Shown here: one piece after another, positions 35,780-48,720 of the stretch
Layout: every line of letters starts with the position of its first letter
How positions within the stretch are numbered: position 1 is the stretch's first letter
Assembly: GCA_023079485.1 (NCBI GenBank)
Contig: CM041097.1
Coordinates: 19,637,158-19,701,157, forward strand
DNA from: Archilochus colubris
Taxonomy: Eukaryota > Chordata > Aves > Apodiformes > Trochilidae
Length of the DNA stretch: 64,000 nt
Direction of reading: 5' to 3'
Translations under genes and position numbers: made by a program
Notes under the pieces: generated by a model
Databases searched by the model: none
Told to the model about the DNA's origin: nothing
What the model saw: only the letters and a program-made list of their open reading frames with translations

Positions 35780-38700
35780 ACTGCCTCTTACAAGAAAAAG
35801 TTTAATAGCAAATCTTCTTTTGCCTTATAGAGTACAGTGTTTGAATGGTAGAGTAATTCCAAAAACTCCTTCAGACATCTGATCCATTTGCCAGGTGTCA
35901 GCTGCTCTGCAAACTACTTGAAAATAAATGAGTATTAATGCCCAGAAATGGTGCAGTGTGCCACATCTCTCTTGACACCACTGACAGTAGAATACTTTCA
36001 TGTTCTTTCCTTCTCCAATAAACTGTTGCTTTGTAAGATATGGGCTACATAGCAAAGAAAACATAATATCTGGTCTATAGCTTTCTTTTCTACACTGAAA
36101 TCAATTTTTAAATTATATAAACATTTAGGTAATTGAAATGAGAGAGGGAGCATAAGCACAACCTACAAGTCCTAAAGAGACCTCTTGTCAGGCCAGGTTC
36201 TCTCCCATGCAATGTGGAAGCCCAGGTTGATGTTCAGAGTCAATGTGCTGCTTTGCCAGCAGCCAGCTCAGCCTTGGGATGTGCAGCTGCTCTGCTTCTC
36301 CTGCCTTAGGAGAAGGAGAACCACAGGAAAACCAGAAAACATTCCTATATTTTTATCAGCAACACAGGACTAGGCACTGCATCTCCTCTCCTGACTGACC
36401 CAGTAAGAGGAATGTTCCCTGCTCCATGTTTGCAGCCCAGCTCTCCTGTCACCTGGCAGTGATCCTCTGGCCAAGAGCTTCAGCTGCCAGTCATGCTGCT
36501 TTAAAATGTTCCCATGTTTTTTCCAATTGGATAAGAAATAGTGCTTGCCAGCCTTGGAAAAAAGTAATCTTTGCTGGCAAACATCATTTATCACACTTGG
36601 GGAAAAATAAACGTTCCAATAACATGTAGGAGGAAATTTCCACACAAGACAATCTGAAGAGTTGTCAACAGGCAGCAGATGAATGGGGAGAAGTGCTGGA
36701 TGCCAGCAGAGAGGAGGGAATGCTTTTCAGCAGCATTGGATTCAAATTGGAAGTTAATTTCTTCCTGGCTAGGTCCAAAGTGCTTTCAGCCCCGCCTGCC
36801 TTTCAACCTCCTGGGCTTGGAGTGTGCTGAGGGCAGGGTGTGCTTCAGACCCAGCCCATGCAGCATCTCTGGGGACAGGGTGGCCTTCCCAACAGTCCCA
36901 CACTGAACATTTGACCATAATATTCCTTATTTGTGCCACACAGTCAGAGAAGCAGCCAAGCTCCCTGATTCATTTAGGGCCTCAGGCAGGCAGTGGAATT
37001 TCTGGTGGCCAGATACTGCACTGTTTTTGTCCTACGTTGATGTTTCCTCTAACAAAACAAATCTCCATGGATGTATTCTACCTTAAAACATACATGCTCA
37101 TTCACATCAGTTGAAAATAGGTGAATATTAAAACTTGCATCAGGAATGTTTTAATACTTTTGCAAATGAAGAGACTTTAAGTGTGTGCTTTGTGTGTTTT
37201 CCACAAATCCTGAAAGGGATCTTTCCTGGTAGAAGCATTCATCAGAGCAGAAAGTTCTTAGGAAGTAACTCACACAAATTGCAGCAAATATTCACAAAAC
37301 AGAGGCTTCAAACTGGTGTGAATTCACATGAGAAAGCTGAGTCTGGGAACCTCCAATTAGGCAGCAGTAACTTTTTCTGTGGCCTCCTTAGAAAAGCACT
37401 AAAGAAGAAGGCTTATTTTGATAAATTATTCAGCAAAGATTGTGTGAGAATAAATGTGAGAAAAAGACAAACTTCATCTGTAAATTACTCCCTCAGAATT
37501 GTGAAAGGAAATGCCAAGCCAAGGCAAGCTGGCACATTAGCTCTGTGTCAGTCAAGTGTACAACTGTGTGCAAGCAGGAGCTGAACAGCTCCTGTACACT
37601 GACTTCACTCAAAGCTCTGAACTGCAGCACCCAGACCAAGAATCTTCTAAGTTAGAGTAATTTCTAACACCCTAATCTTGCATCTTGATGCTCAGTGTGC
37701 ACAAAACCCTTCAGCCACTGACCCCATCCCCTCCATCCCCTGCCTTTATCCCAGGCAGCTCCATATTTCATCCTTAAAACAGACAAGAGTCATTCCTTTG
37801 CCTTTCATAACTGCACTGCCAGTCAGAAGGTATCATTTCCAGGTCAGTCAGGTATCTGTGACAGACACCTTGCAGTTTAAACATGACAATAAAGGGCAAT
37901 ACAAATTCCAGCTGGAGGCTTTCTCCTACAAAACCACACTGACACTTTGGTTAGATTTCCTCACCTGGATGCCTAACAACCTGCAAACAAACCAGATTCA
38001 CAGTATTACCAGATGTATTAATATTTCCCAGGAATATGGCCTGAAAGGTCCATGGAGAAGCTAACAACACAAAGAACAAGTCCCAGTTTGCTGGTTTGAA
38101 AGTGGAGCTTCAAATATACCAGCCTGCCCCTAAATTTTGTTTAACTTACAGATTTTTTTTTGGTTTACAAAATGTCCCAACAAGGATAATTGGACTAGAA
38201 ACATGCCTGATTAGTCTAAATGCTTTCTGTCAAGCATATGGGCTAACACCTATTTTTATTAATTCTCTGTTTTTCAAGGGAAATACAATTGTATCAGAAG
38301 CAGTATGTAGGTGGCTCATTTTCCTCTCCTTACATTTCCTTTGACAGCAGTTTGAAATAACATTCATCAAACAGAAGGAAAAAAATTGAAAGAAATTAAT
38401 GAAGCAATCTAGGAGGAAAAAGATGATGTCTTTTCAACAGTACCTGGATTATTCAGTCTAATAGTGCTGCATATTGTTATTTTCTGAGCAGAAAATGCAG
38501 AATAATGCTGCATCTCTGCATGACTGTGAAACATCCTGATTTAACATCACTATTGGTAAAGTAAGGTCTTGTCCTCAGGACTCACAGCAGAAGCCTGCAC
38601 AGGTCAGCAGACCCAAACATCTGCTGGAATTCCTCACAGCAGCTCTCCTCCAGGAGGAGTAGGGATTTTCAGGGCCTCCTGACAGTCTTCCTGCCTTCTG

Positions 38701-41700
38701 ACATAGAGGGTTGAGAGCAGAGATGGTAATGCCATGTTTCCAGTTCATCTTACCAGGTGAACAAAAACCCTGGCTTTTAAAAATCCCTGTTGTCTAATAG
38801 CATTAATGTTCAATTTTGTATCACAGCCACACTGCAGAGCCTGTTCCCAGCTCTCCCCCTGTAATGAGGATTAACCACCTGCTGTATCCTTTATTCCAAA
38901 CATTCCCATTTCCCCTCACTGTACTTCCACAGGATCCTCTGCCTGGTTTTGCTCCTCCAACTACACCAGATACAGGCTTCAACTATTCACCAAATTAATT
39001 CCCACATACCTAAAGCAAATCACTACTTAAGTCCACAAAAAAATAAACCCAACCAGTTATGAAAACATGTAAGTAAAGACCCTTATACCCATTTCTGATT
39101 TCTGGGAGACTCCTAGCTGCTTTATTGAACACAATCCTCATATAATTCTTAATTTCATGTTCATATTATCTGTTCCTCAAGGTAATAACAAAGGAAAACC
39201 CACAGATGAAATGGCACCAGGGTCTGTTATTCAGAACGAATCTGCTCAGCACTAAGAAGCTATAAGGAAGGGATTACCTGTGACTTATGGGAGCAGCTTC
39301 CCAAACACAGAGATAATCTTTCTCATCAGGTGCTGTTTTTACATGACCAATGCCTTCAGCTTTCCCATCTGCCTGGCTTAAGGGCTTCCAGCCCTCCCCA
39401 GCATCATTCAAGACCAGAAGAAGGATCTCGGCACCAGAGCATCAACCTAACTTGTACTTAGGACAAGAAAGGAAGGCAGGAAATCTGGATCCTCCTTTTG
39501 TGCTTCTAAATTACCTTGGGCAACTCTGCTGAAGTTGGATTACCAGTGGAACAACCTCCTTTCTGCAGGTCATGGAGGTGGGTGCTAGACTTGAGCATGT
39601 TTGGAACCAGGACTGGAACCTCCCTGATGTTCACTTCTCTCTGTAAAGCAGGGTGTGAACTGCTCCTTCCAAAAGGCTCTGTCTGTAATTGCTTGTAAAC
39701 CACTTAAGTGATAAGTGATCCTGAGTGGTAATTGTAAAAGAAGCTCGAGATTAATCTATTTTTGGCATGTTTGACTTATGGACTTGATTCAAGGCAGTTA
39801 ATGAAAACTGTAAAGTATCCAAAAAGGGAGAGAAAATAAAGAGTTTGATTAAAAGCATTCCAGAGGCAAAACCAATCCTCAGAACACCTCTGAAGCCTAT
39901 TGTCATGGCCTGCAGATAAAGTGCTCTCCAGCATTTTCTGGTCACAAATAGAGGCAGAGCCCAAGGAAGAGCCACGGGCAGTTTCACAAATCAAAGGGGC
40001 TCCAGCTTTGAACTCCCAGGAAAGCCAGCAAGGAGAGAATGTTTTTCCTCTCCTTCTTATCCTCAAAGAAAAACCATCCTAGGAAATTCAGTGAACAGAG
40101 GGGACAAGGTCCCCAGAGTTAAGCTTTTGAGCACCCAGGGTTCAGGGCTGAGCTGACTGAAGATCAGCTGCTGGGGGAGCAGTGGGCAGGAGAAGGCACT
40201 CAGTGACCATGGCATGGGAACCCTGGGCAGAGGGGAGTTATTTGGTTATTATTCTCCACATCACACAATGAAACTATCAGTGCACTAACAGACTACTTGG
40301 TTTGAGCAAGAGCCCCAGGAACCCCTTGGTTTATCTGTTTACCTCAGACTGGTGCTGCCTGGCTCTGACTGTGCACTTGGAACATTCTCTTTCCCCACAA
40401 ACCTGCAACTTTTCCAAACTTTCCACCAACCTTACACTTTATGTAGCCTCAAGGTCAAGATTACCCTTTATTAAAAAAGAAAAAAATTCAATCATTTCCT
40501 TCCCATTTACTTTGGATTAGTGGATGTTGTGTCAATAAGGACAAATGAAATTCACAGGCCAATATAAAACTCTGGCTGCAGTATAAAAGGTGCTTTTTTT
40601 TATACAGAATTTCTATGAAATAAAAATTGACTGATGCCACAATATTTTTAATTACTTCCTTCAAAAACTATCAAATTAAATTTCAAGAATCTGAAGATGT
40701 TATCTCTTGCTAAATTGAGACTGAGCTCAGATGTAACTTTTAATGAAACTTTCCATACCAGGAATGTAATTTTAATCATTTTCAGCAGCTTGCCACATAC
40801 AACACCTACCCAAAGCTTCTTATTTCCATGTAATTGCAATGGATTTCCTTTTTACATGGACCAGTAAGAACTCAGAGAAGGTCAAGAGTCCAGCCCAGCC
40901 AGTCCATGTGCAGTGCCAGGAGCAATACTGAGCCCTTCTGAGCCACATCATTATACAAAGATTCATACATTTTATCTGGAATTTTCTACTCACTGTCTCA
41001 TGATGCAGAGGCCCAAAGAGTGGCAGTGAGTCTCTCAACAAGCACTGCAGCCCATAGGTTAATCAACACTCATTGTATTTTTCCTAATTTAAGGAGAATA
41101 CTCTCAAACTAGCCAAGAAGAGAAGCTGGTCCATGAGGCTTTAGCTTGTAAAAGGTCAGGATCAAAATGTGACACATTTGGGGGCCAACCAGCAAAATAC
41201 AAAATCCACAGAAGTCACTGGATTATAATTTTGGATCCTGTCCTAAGGGGAGGAGAGGAGAAGCAGAGATGAAAATTCAGCAGCTGAAGAGAACATGAAC
41301 AATCATAAAGAAGAAGATAGGCAAGAGAGAGCAGAGGAAATATTGAAGTTGCTGGGAGAAAAAGAAAGGAAGAAAGGGAAAGCAGACTCATTCTGCCAAA
41401 GTTTTCACTATCTCATATATTAATGTAGCAGAGAGAAAGGGAAAGTAACCCATACACCACTTTCTGCCTCAGATAGCAGTATACAGGTTAGTTATTTTCC
41501 TGTTTGAAGCAGAGCCAGCCCCTGACTCCCCTCCTCCCTCTGCAGCTCTCACAGCTCAGCTGCTGGGCAAGATCTGGTTGGTGGTGACCAGAGGCTCCGT
41601 TTCCATCTCCTCCTTTGGGCAACAACATCTAAATCAGATCACTAACCACCACTCCTCAAACTCATGGCAAGAAACTCTGATTTTCAAAATGCTAATTTCT

Positions 41701-44384
41701 TTGTTTCAAGTGGTAAAATACTGGTGTAAAATACTGGTTGGGTTTTTTTAATTTTATTCATGAGCTGATGTGACTTTGGGCAGTCACAAACCAGTTTTTC
41801 ACTGTGCTCTGAACAGATGGTTGTTCCAAGAATATCAGCATCCTGGCAGTGTCAAACAGTCTTGACCTTCTACTACAGATTTTTTTATTAGGAGCAAATA
41901 AATATTGAAACACATTAATCCAAATTTTTTCAGGGTTAGTAAGACACAGCCCATGGTGGTGGGCAACGCAGGGACATGCTGCGTTCAAGGAAAATCTGAA
42001 ATTCAGCCTCAGAGAAGCAAGAATGGCTGCTGGAGTTACTGTGCTGTTTTGGGGGTGCTCAGCCAACCCCAACCTCAGGTCAGAGCCACTGCAGGAAGAG
42101 GAAGGAGAAGGGATGTGGTGTGATGCCCTCCACACCACCTCCAGCTCATCCTGCCCTCAGGAGAGCTGCTGTGACAGGCTTTGCACCCCCCAGAGAAAAA
42201 CCTTCTGCCAGCCCACAGCAGAACCCATTCCTAAAGGTCAGGGTTTATTCAGCACAGGCCTGGTTACAACTTCTCAATTAAAAACAGCAGAATTTAGCTG
42301 TAAGCCTTCAGCAACTTTTGGCTAACACAGCCTGAGGGACCTCTGCTGACAGTGTCTTTAGAGGAAAGGCAGCTCATTTCTTTTCTGCTTTGTCTTTTAT
42401 AGAAATCATCCTGGTTTTAAGATCATTTAGATACCATCTGTGCTTACTTTTCCAGAAGTCACACAAAAAACCCCAAGTCGATTTTCCTGCAGTGTTTTTT
42501 TGTTAAATCTCAATGTCCTTAATCTTAAGGAAGAGAGAGCCCCATTCTCTTCCTGGAGAGCGTTTTGCTTTTTTAACACACATGAAATGTTTTGTACCTG
42601 ACTGCTGTCTACAAAGAAATAAAAACTTTGGAGGACAGTGCTCAGGGAGCAGCTCCTGTCACTAGATCAATACCTCATTATATATTAAACATAAAAGTTA
42701 AGCTGGCCTGAGTTTCCAGTTGACAAGGAGGGGCATAAATACCCACACTGTGGTTTGGAGGATTTTGTGCCAATTACTTGCTTGACCTCCTTCTAAGAGC
42801 AAACAACAAGATGTCACCCTTGCAGCCAGCACTGCCTTTTGCCTAAGAACTACAGAATGAGGGCTTTGAAACTATCCTGGTGTTAGCCAGGGAAAGAGAA
42901 CACAATACTCTCAGCTGGTGTCCCCTGCCATGGTAAGACAAGGGCTGGAAGGCAGCTGGGGTCAAACTGCTGAAGCTCCATTGCAATTTGAAGCTATCCA
43001 CATGTGCAAAGTGGTTGGACTCAAGCAGTCAGAGTGCTGAAGCACAGCTTTAATATCAGAGGTAATTACAGACTTGGGAGGTGTGAGCATTTCTGAGCCA
43101 AATCCCTTCTATCCAAAGCCATCAGTGTCTGAAGCAGGAGACCAGCTTGGGAAAGGCAAAGCCAGAGCATTAAGGTAAAGCTTAGTGCTTCACACAAGTC
43201 ACCCCGGGTACCTCTGCCTTGTAATGTTATTGAGAACCACTCAGTATTCCTCTGACTCAGAGGTTTAGCTAATTCAGAGCAAAGCTTTGTAGCCAGGGAA
43301 GCAGTAATGGGAGAAGAAAGCTCTGCTCAGGAGGTTGGGAATCTGCCTCCAGCTGAACATCTTCACCAGGGGCAGAGGAACATGTTGTCCTTTACCTAAG
43401 GCACAGCATGAGTGCTTTGGAAAACCAAAAGACACTCCTGGTGAGGGGCCCTGGGGAAAATTAAGTCTTTATGTTCAGGAATCTGGTCAAACTGCAGAAG
43501 TTTCTGATTCAAAAAACTGAAGGAGGATGAGCAGATGTTCTCCCCCAGCCACACGCTGAAATCCAGAGTACTTTGGTTCCCGTGTCCAACTTGGATATCC
43601 AAGTCAGTAAAAACACAGCCCAACAAATGCAGTATCAACAATCCATGCTATGCTTAAAAAACTCTGATTTTCCTCCACTGGTGTCCTCAGTTTACTATCA
43701 TTCATCACTGAATGGTATTTTCATCTTTTAATTGTTTAATGATTGGTGGGGAAGCAGAGAACTGATGAGCCCTGTGCACAGGATAATGAAACCATCGAAG
43801 CAATGATCCAAACTCAGCTAAGTGCAAATCTGGCCCTGAAAGTAATTCATGGCTTTTTTTTTCTGATTTCACTATTTCACTTCAGCTGTCAGAGCAGCAA
43901 TATGAAATAACATCCTATATTCCTACTGCCATCTGCATTACAGAACAAAATCTCCTACCAATCAATGCAAGTGCCCAAAGAACACCAATTTGTCAAAATA
44001 ACCTTCAAAACTTAACAGAAAATAATGCCAATTATTTCTTTTGGATCCCTGTATCTTGTGATTATTTGTACTTTGCAAATATCATTCTAAACATTTGGTT
44101 TGTGTTTCCCATATTTCTTAAAAGAAAGGTAGAATTGAAAGAAGAAAACCTGCCATGGATTTATTCTGCACTTTGTGCCACTGCTTTGTGTTTTGGAACA
44201 TTTAGGAAACACTGGAATTTCTGCACTTGGAGAATTACCAAAGAAATCATTGTGTGAAGGCTTTCAACTGGCATATCTCAGAATATCAATAATCAAGCTG
44301 CTTTGCTCCATTCCACCTTTTTTTATTTTCCCCTCATGGATTTTAGATTTTAATGGGAACAATTATGTTTAAAAAGTAAAATGT
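35780..44384. other. Long non-coding stretch, no gene seen
   Basis: No mobile element, tandem array or gene is recognisable. The 149-codon frame at 37135-37584 contains a TGVNSHEKA-like stretch that faintly recalls a zinc-finger linker, but the ordered Cys/His pairs are absent. A small tandem repeat (gtaaaatactggt twice) sits near 41714-41738. A G/A-rich stretch lies around 41330-41385. Frames of 126-128 codons near 37.7 and 41.8 kb have no domain. Confidence 0.55.
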
Positions 44385-44446
44385 TTTTTGCTGGGTTTTT
44401 TTGTTTGTCTGTGTTGTTTTTGGTTTTTGCTTTGTTTTGTTGTTTA
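44385..44446. repeat. T/G-rich low-complexity tract
   Basis: Irregular TTTG/TTGTTT repeats (ttttttttgtttgtctgtgttg and similar) over about 60 bp. Confidence 0.8.
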
Positions 44447-46639
44447 CTAGTGAAGCATAACCCTACAAAACCCTTCAGTTTGAGCATTTTTAAAAATACC
44501 TTTTAAGGAAAAAAAGTACCAAATGCCAGAGCTGTGGGTGCCCTGAGCAGTGTGCTCAGTGGTGTTACGAGTCAGGAGAGAAGCTCAGAAGCTGAGGTTG
44601 GTACCAGCACCAACCCCACGTGTGCTCAGCACCAGCCAGTGACCCTTCTCCTCCTGCTGTGAACATCTGGCCAGCTGCAGATCCCCGAGCTGTGTGCTGG
44701 GGCTCACATACATCCATGCTGGGGCACCCCAGTGATCAGCAGGTGCTGCTGGTACCATTTGCCAGTTCCTTCAGTGAAGATGGACCAGGGCTAGGAGGCA
44801 TGCAAGCTACAAGGAAAACAGATCCAAGCCTGTGAAGAGGCTCAGCAGCTGGATGCATCCAGTTCCCAAACCTGAGGGACCACAACAGCTGCCTGGGCTC
44901 TGCAAGGCAGGAGAAAGCAGGTCCCAGAGCTCCAAAACCAAAGGCAATTTGCTCCCAGCACAGAGCATTTGCTAAATGCATTCAGCCCTGGGAAATGCAG
45001 ATTCCTCTGCCAGTCTATAAAAAGCTCAGTTTAAATAACAACTAGAGAGAGACTGGAGACAGTTTCTGAGGACAACGGGCAGGCTACTAGGATGCTCTTG
45101 TAAAGGTCACACCACCAGCAGCTCTCTGTACAAATTTTATGACTGGAAGCTAATAAAAAAGTGAAGGAAATAGTCAATAGCCATTACCAACCAGAGGAAC
45201 AGCTCGTGGGCACTGTAAAGAGAATTTTAAAAATTGTTAGTGGGGGCTGTGCTAAGAAACCCATCAGAGAATTCAGCAGACTTTAAGAACAAATCCAGCC
45301 ACTGCTGCTTTACATCAGAGTCTGCATTTGCATTAAAAATTCATGAGAGTATTTATAGCAAAGTTAAAAAAAAACCAAAACCTAAACCAATTGGTGTTAA
45401 AACCTGTTGCAAATGGTTACACTGGGCAGCAGCTGTCCTCAGAGCTCCTGCTGTGGCTGTTGGAAATGAAATGCTGCGAGTGGGATGGAAGGGATGGAAG
45501 TGCTGCTGGCTGAGCTGGAGCAGCTCCTGGGCAGCATCCTAGGAGTGTTCTCCTGTTCCTGGAGAACCCTCTGGGAAGGTTATCAAAGATGTATTAAAGC
45601 CATTTAATCAGAGAAAATCTAAAAAAACCCAAACTAAAACCAAATCTAAAAGCTTCCACCATGCTCAATGGATCCACAGGAAGGACAGGGGCAGATGGGG
45701 AAATATATTTGGCCTTAGGATAGGTCAGTGATGATACAACATCAATCACATGCAAATTGCTTTTTTTTTTTTCCTTGATGTAGCTTTAAAAGCCAAAGTG
45801 ATTTCTCACATTAGAGGTGCTCAGTGTCACACCCACAGACAAGCAGAACAGATGACTTCTGATTTCAAGCAACTAACTGTGAGGTTAAAAGTTGACTTTG
45901 TGACTAAGAGGTGACCTTTGTTACAACTATTTAATTTCTCATCTATTTCCTAAGAAAATTAGAAAAGTTACAGAAGAACAGTGGCCTGTGAAATGAGCAG
46001 AGTGAGACCTCCTGAATATCAAGTTGTTCTCCTTAGTTCTGCTTCATTTCTCATAAATTCTCTCTTACATTTATTCCTTGTTATTGATTTGTTGTTATAA
46101 ATGCATGCCACTGACAGCAATAACTAGAAAGAAGTTAGAGCACACCCAGACACTGTGAAAAATGTCAAGCTTCTCTAGAGCAGAAATTATTCCAGCTGCA
46201 CAAAACCATCCCACACAGAAGCATCCACACATCTGCACCCCCTCACACCAGCAGTGGGATACAGCAGTAAATTACCAGCAGTTATAACACAGCAGGATAT
46301 ACAGTTTTCTAATTGAAGACACTAAGATCCAAACAATCCATAAAACAGAGTATGTTTGAAATAAATAAAAAGATACCTCTCCATAAAATATATTCTCATT
46401 AGAAGAAAAGATGACTGCTACAAAGAGAAATCACTGAGATAATTTTGTGACTGGCAATTTTTAACTAAAAACAGTTCTGGGAAAATTAGGGAAAGCAAAT
46501 CCCTAAAGAAATAATAAAATCAGACATAAGAGTCCTCTCATTTTTACAATAAATGCACTGTGGCTGCTATGTTAGACTTGGTGCCACATCGTGGCTTGTA
46601 AAGGTTTTTACATGTTTGTCAAAGTCAGAACTTTTTAGG

Positions 46640-46667
46640 AAAACAAACAAACAAAACCCAAACCCAA
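46640..46667. repeat. (AAAC)n-like simple repeat next to CR1
   Basis: Three to four aaac/caaa units followed by cccaaaccc. It sits directly against the recognisable edge of the CR1 that begins near 46668 and may mark its original 3' junction. Confidence 0.75.
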
Positions 46668-46816
46668 CACACCATAACCAACTCAGCACTGCCAAGGCCA
46701 TCACTACAGCACCTCCCTCAGCACCACATCTCCATGGCTTTGAAACACCTCCAGGGATGGGGACTCTGTGGGCAGCCTGGCCCAGGAGCTGAAAACCCTT
46801 TCAGGGAAGAAATTAT
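46668..46816 (-). mobile_element. CR1 LINE, 3'-side half of interrupted copy (minus)
   Basis: The sequence matches the reverse complement of avian CR1 3' regions: an actcagcactgccaaggcc block, gcaccacatctccatggc, ttgaaacacctccagggatgg and cctttcagggaagaaatt. The terminal 3' octamer end of this copy is not visible. It breaks off after gaagaaatt, where a second CR1 end intervenes, and resumes at 46881 with cctaatatccaatctaaac, exactly the next expected block. Non-coding and dead. Confidence 0.85.
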
Positions 46817-46874
46817 CATAGAATCATAGAATTGGCTGGGTTGGAAGGGACCTCAGAGATCGAGTCCAACCCTT
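46817..46874 (-). mobile_element. Nested CR1 3' end (58 bp, minus)
   Basis: Read on the minus strand this is a complete CR1 terminus: aagggttggactcgatctct, gaggtcccttccaacccagcc, then attctatgattctatg. It is about 58 bp long, so extremely 5'-truncated. It is flanked by AATTAT on both sides (46811-46816 and 46875-46880), consistent with a 6-bp target-site duplication, and it splits an older CR1. Its better match to family consensus suggests it is younger than its host. Confidence 0.85.
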
Positions 46875-46880
46875 AATTAT

Positions 46881-47020
46881 TATTATTATTCCTAATATCC
46901 AATCTAAACTGTAACTTGAAGCCAGTCCCTCTTGTTCTATCTCTTGTTACTTGGGAGAAGAGACCAGGTCCCATCTCAGTCCCTCCTTTCAGGGCAGTTG
47001 CAGGGTGAGGTCTCCCAGCA
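46881..47020 (-). mobile_element. CR1 LINE, 5'-side half of interrupted copy (minus)
   Basis: Continues the copy that stops at 46816: cctaatatccaatctaaact, aacttgaagccagtccctct, ttgttacttgggagaagaga and a ctcctttcagggcagttgcag/ggtctccc block. Similarity fades after about 47020. An (ATT)n stretch at 46877-46890 fills the junction. Together with 46668-46816 it makes about 290 bp of one CR1. Confidence 0.85.
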
Positions 47021-47568
47021 TCACCCTCTGTGCTGCCCAGTGGCACTTTCAAGTCCTTCACATTTGTTTTTAGTTTATATTTAATCAACATGCAAATTTA
47101 TTCCACACTGACATAAAGCACTAATGAATTTAGTAACCACCTGGAAATTCAGCGTGGTGTTTCAGTGTTACAAATCTCCAATGAGAATGGTTGTCTCAGG
47201 TACTGAGTGTTCTCAGTGTGGGGAAGGATTAATCTTTATTATGCAGCTCACCAGCTCCAGGTCAATGACTTCAGCAATTTACTGCTGTATATGGAACCTT
47301 GGGGGATCAGGGAAAATATTTCTGGTGTTGGGTTTTTTGTTGTTGTTGGTTTTTTTTCAAGTTCACCTTCAAGTTTTAGAAAATGCAATTCCTGATCTTC
47401 CTCCCTGGGAAAGAATTTACAGTTTTAGGAAAAATATTATTTGCATCCCACAGATGTGGTGGAGTGTTAGAAAAATATTCCTGCTCCCCAGGGCTGAGCA
47501 GTCTGTTGAAATAGGGGAGTGAAAAACTTAACTGATGGACCAAATGTAACCACCCCATTTAAGCAGCC

Positions 47569-47620
47569 ACAGAAGGGTTTGGGTTGGAAAGGAACTTGAA
47601 AGGCATCTTCTCAAACCCTT
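47569..47620 (-). mobile_element. CR1 LINE 3' end fragment (minus)
   Basis: The segment cacagaagggtttgggttgg followed by aaaggaacttgaaaggcatctt and tcaaaccctt corresponds to the reverse complement of a CR1 terminus of about 52 bp. The last octamers have decayed. Very short but the ordered words are specific. Confidence 0.7.
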
Positions 47621-47629
47621 GGATGCTAA

Positions 47630-48159
47630 GTGCAGTGGCACAGCCAAGCCCAGCCTGAGCAGGAGACACAATTAGGAGACAAAGGTAAAACTGTAAATCC
47701 CTTTTTAATTTTTACCAAAGCTCTACTTTGAAGCAGTGTGAAAGCTTCAGCCACTGGATGACAGAGCACTGAGGAGTGGGGATGCCAGCACATGGGAACT
47801 GTGGTGTTAGCAGAGCTCCAGGGGAATAACCCAGCAGCTCCTCTTCCAGCCAAGGTTCCTCTATCCAATACCACTGAGCAAATCAGGCTTCACTCCTATT
47901 GTGTTGCAATCTAAACTTAAAGATATTGTAACTTGATTTCTAATAGTTAAATGTTCTTGGGAGCAGTGGGTATACAAATTATTCACTTCAATTAATCTTA
48001 GTTATGAATAATGGGTGAAGATTTCAGGAGGAGGGATTTTTCTGTTTCAAATGAAATTTTGCCTGATAAATGGTGTTACCTGGGAGGGGATGACAAGCTT
48101 TATTGGGTGTCTTTGTCAGATTCCTCCAAACTGGTGACATCCCTTATCTATTAAATAGC
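47630..48159. other. Non-coding unique sequence, no gene seen
   Basis: Nothing recognised beyond short frames without domains. Confidence 0.6.
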
Positions 48160-48720
48160 AATCATTACCTTCAGTTTTAGCACAGATGGCTGCATGTCAA
48201 TGCATTTTTATCAAAGTAAAATGAAAAATATTGAAAACATATTCAGCAAAACACTGGAGAAAACTTTTATTGTGCATTGGCACAATGAATTTAACCACCC
48301 TACTTGGATTTGTCCTCCAATTTACTGTAAAGTTTATTTTAAAGTTAGCAGTCTATTTTGAGTTATGATTAATGGTTTTAAAAAGGCTTTCTTCAGCTGT
48401 ACATACCAACAAAGGATTTAGAATTAATTCACATCATCTAACTTCTTCCTTAATGGATTTTTAAGGTCCACTGCAAAGAATCAATCAATACCAGGCTGAA
48501 AGCTCTGGCATGTAATGCATCCTACAGCAGCAGAAAGCTTCTGCATGAAGCAGGGTGAATTATGATAGTCTGAATTAATTGGAATTATTTGCAGCTATTA
48601 AGAAAAATAATCATTTGCATTAATTTAATTCCAGGATGCAAAGATAGCAACTCAGTCTAATTTTAAACAAAATTTAAAAAGAAAAAAGTACCAGAAGGCT
48701 TTTTTCTTGTTCTTCACAGA
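48160..48720. promoter_or_regulatory. Candidate conserved enhancer block with POU octamer
   Basis: About 560 bp of AT-rich, repeat-free sequence holds a perfect octamer ATTTGCAT at 48613-48620 immediately followed by TAATTTAATT. It also contains gaattaattggaattattt, atgattaatgg, gaattaattcac and aattatgatag. A POU octamer abutting homeodomain TAAT cores recalls neural and early-development enhancers. There are stops in all frames. The motif matches are direct; enhancer function and conservation are inferred. Confidence 0.28.

Noticed and set aside
37135..37655. 149-codon plus frame with TGVNSHEKA-like stretch recalling a zinc-finger linker, and an overlapping Cys-rich frame at 37440-37655
   Set aside because: No ordered C2H2 Cys/His pairs or 28-residue periodicity; the Cys-rich frame is a shifted register of the same DNA.
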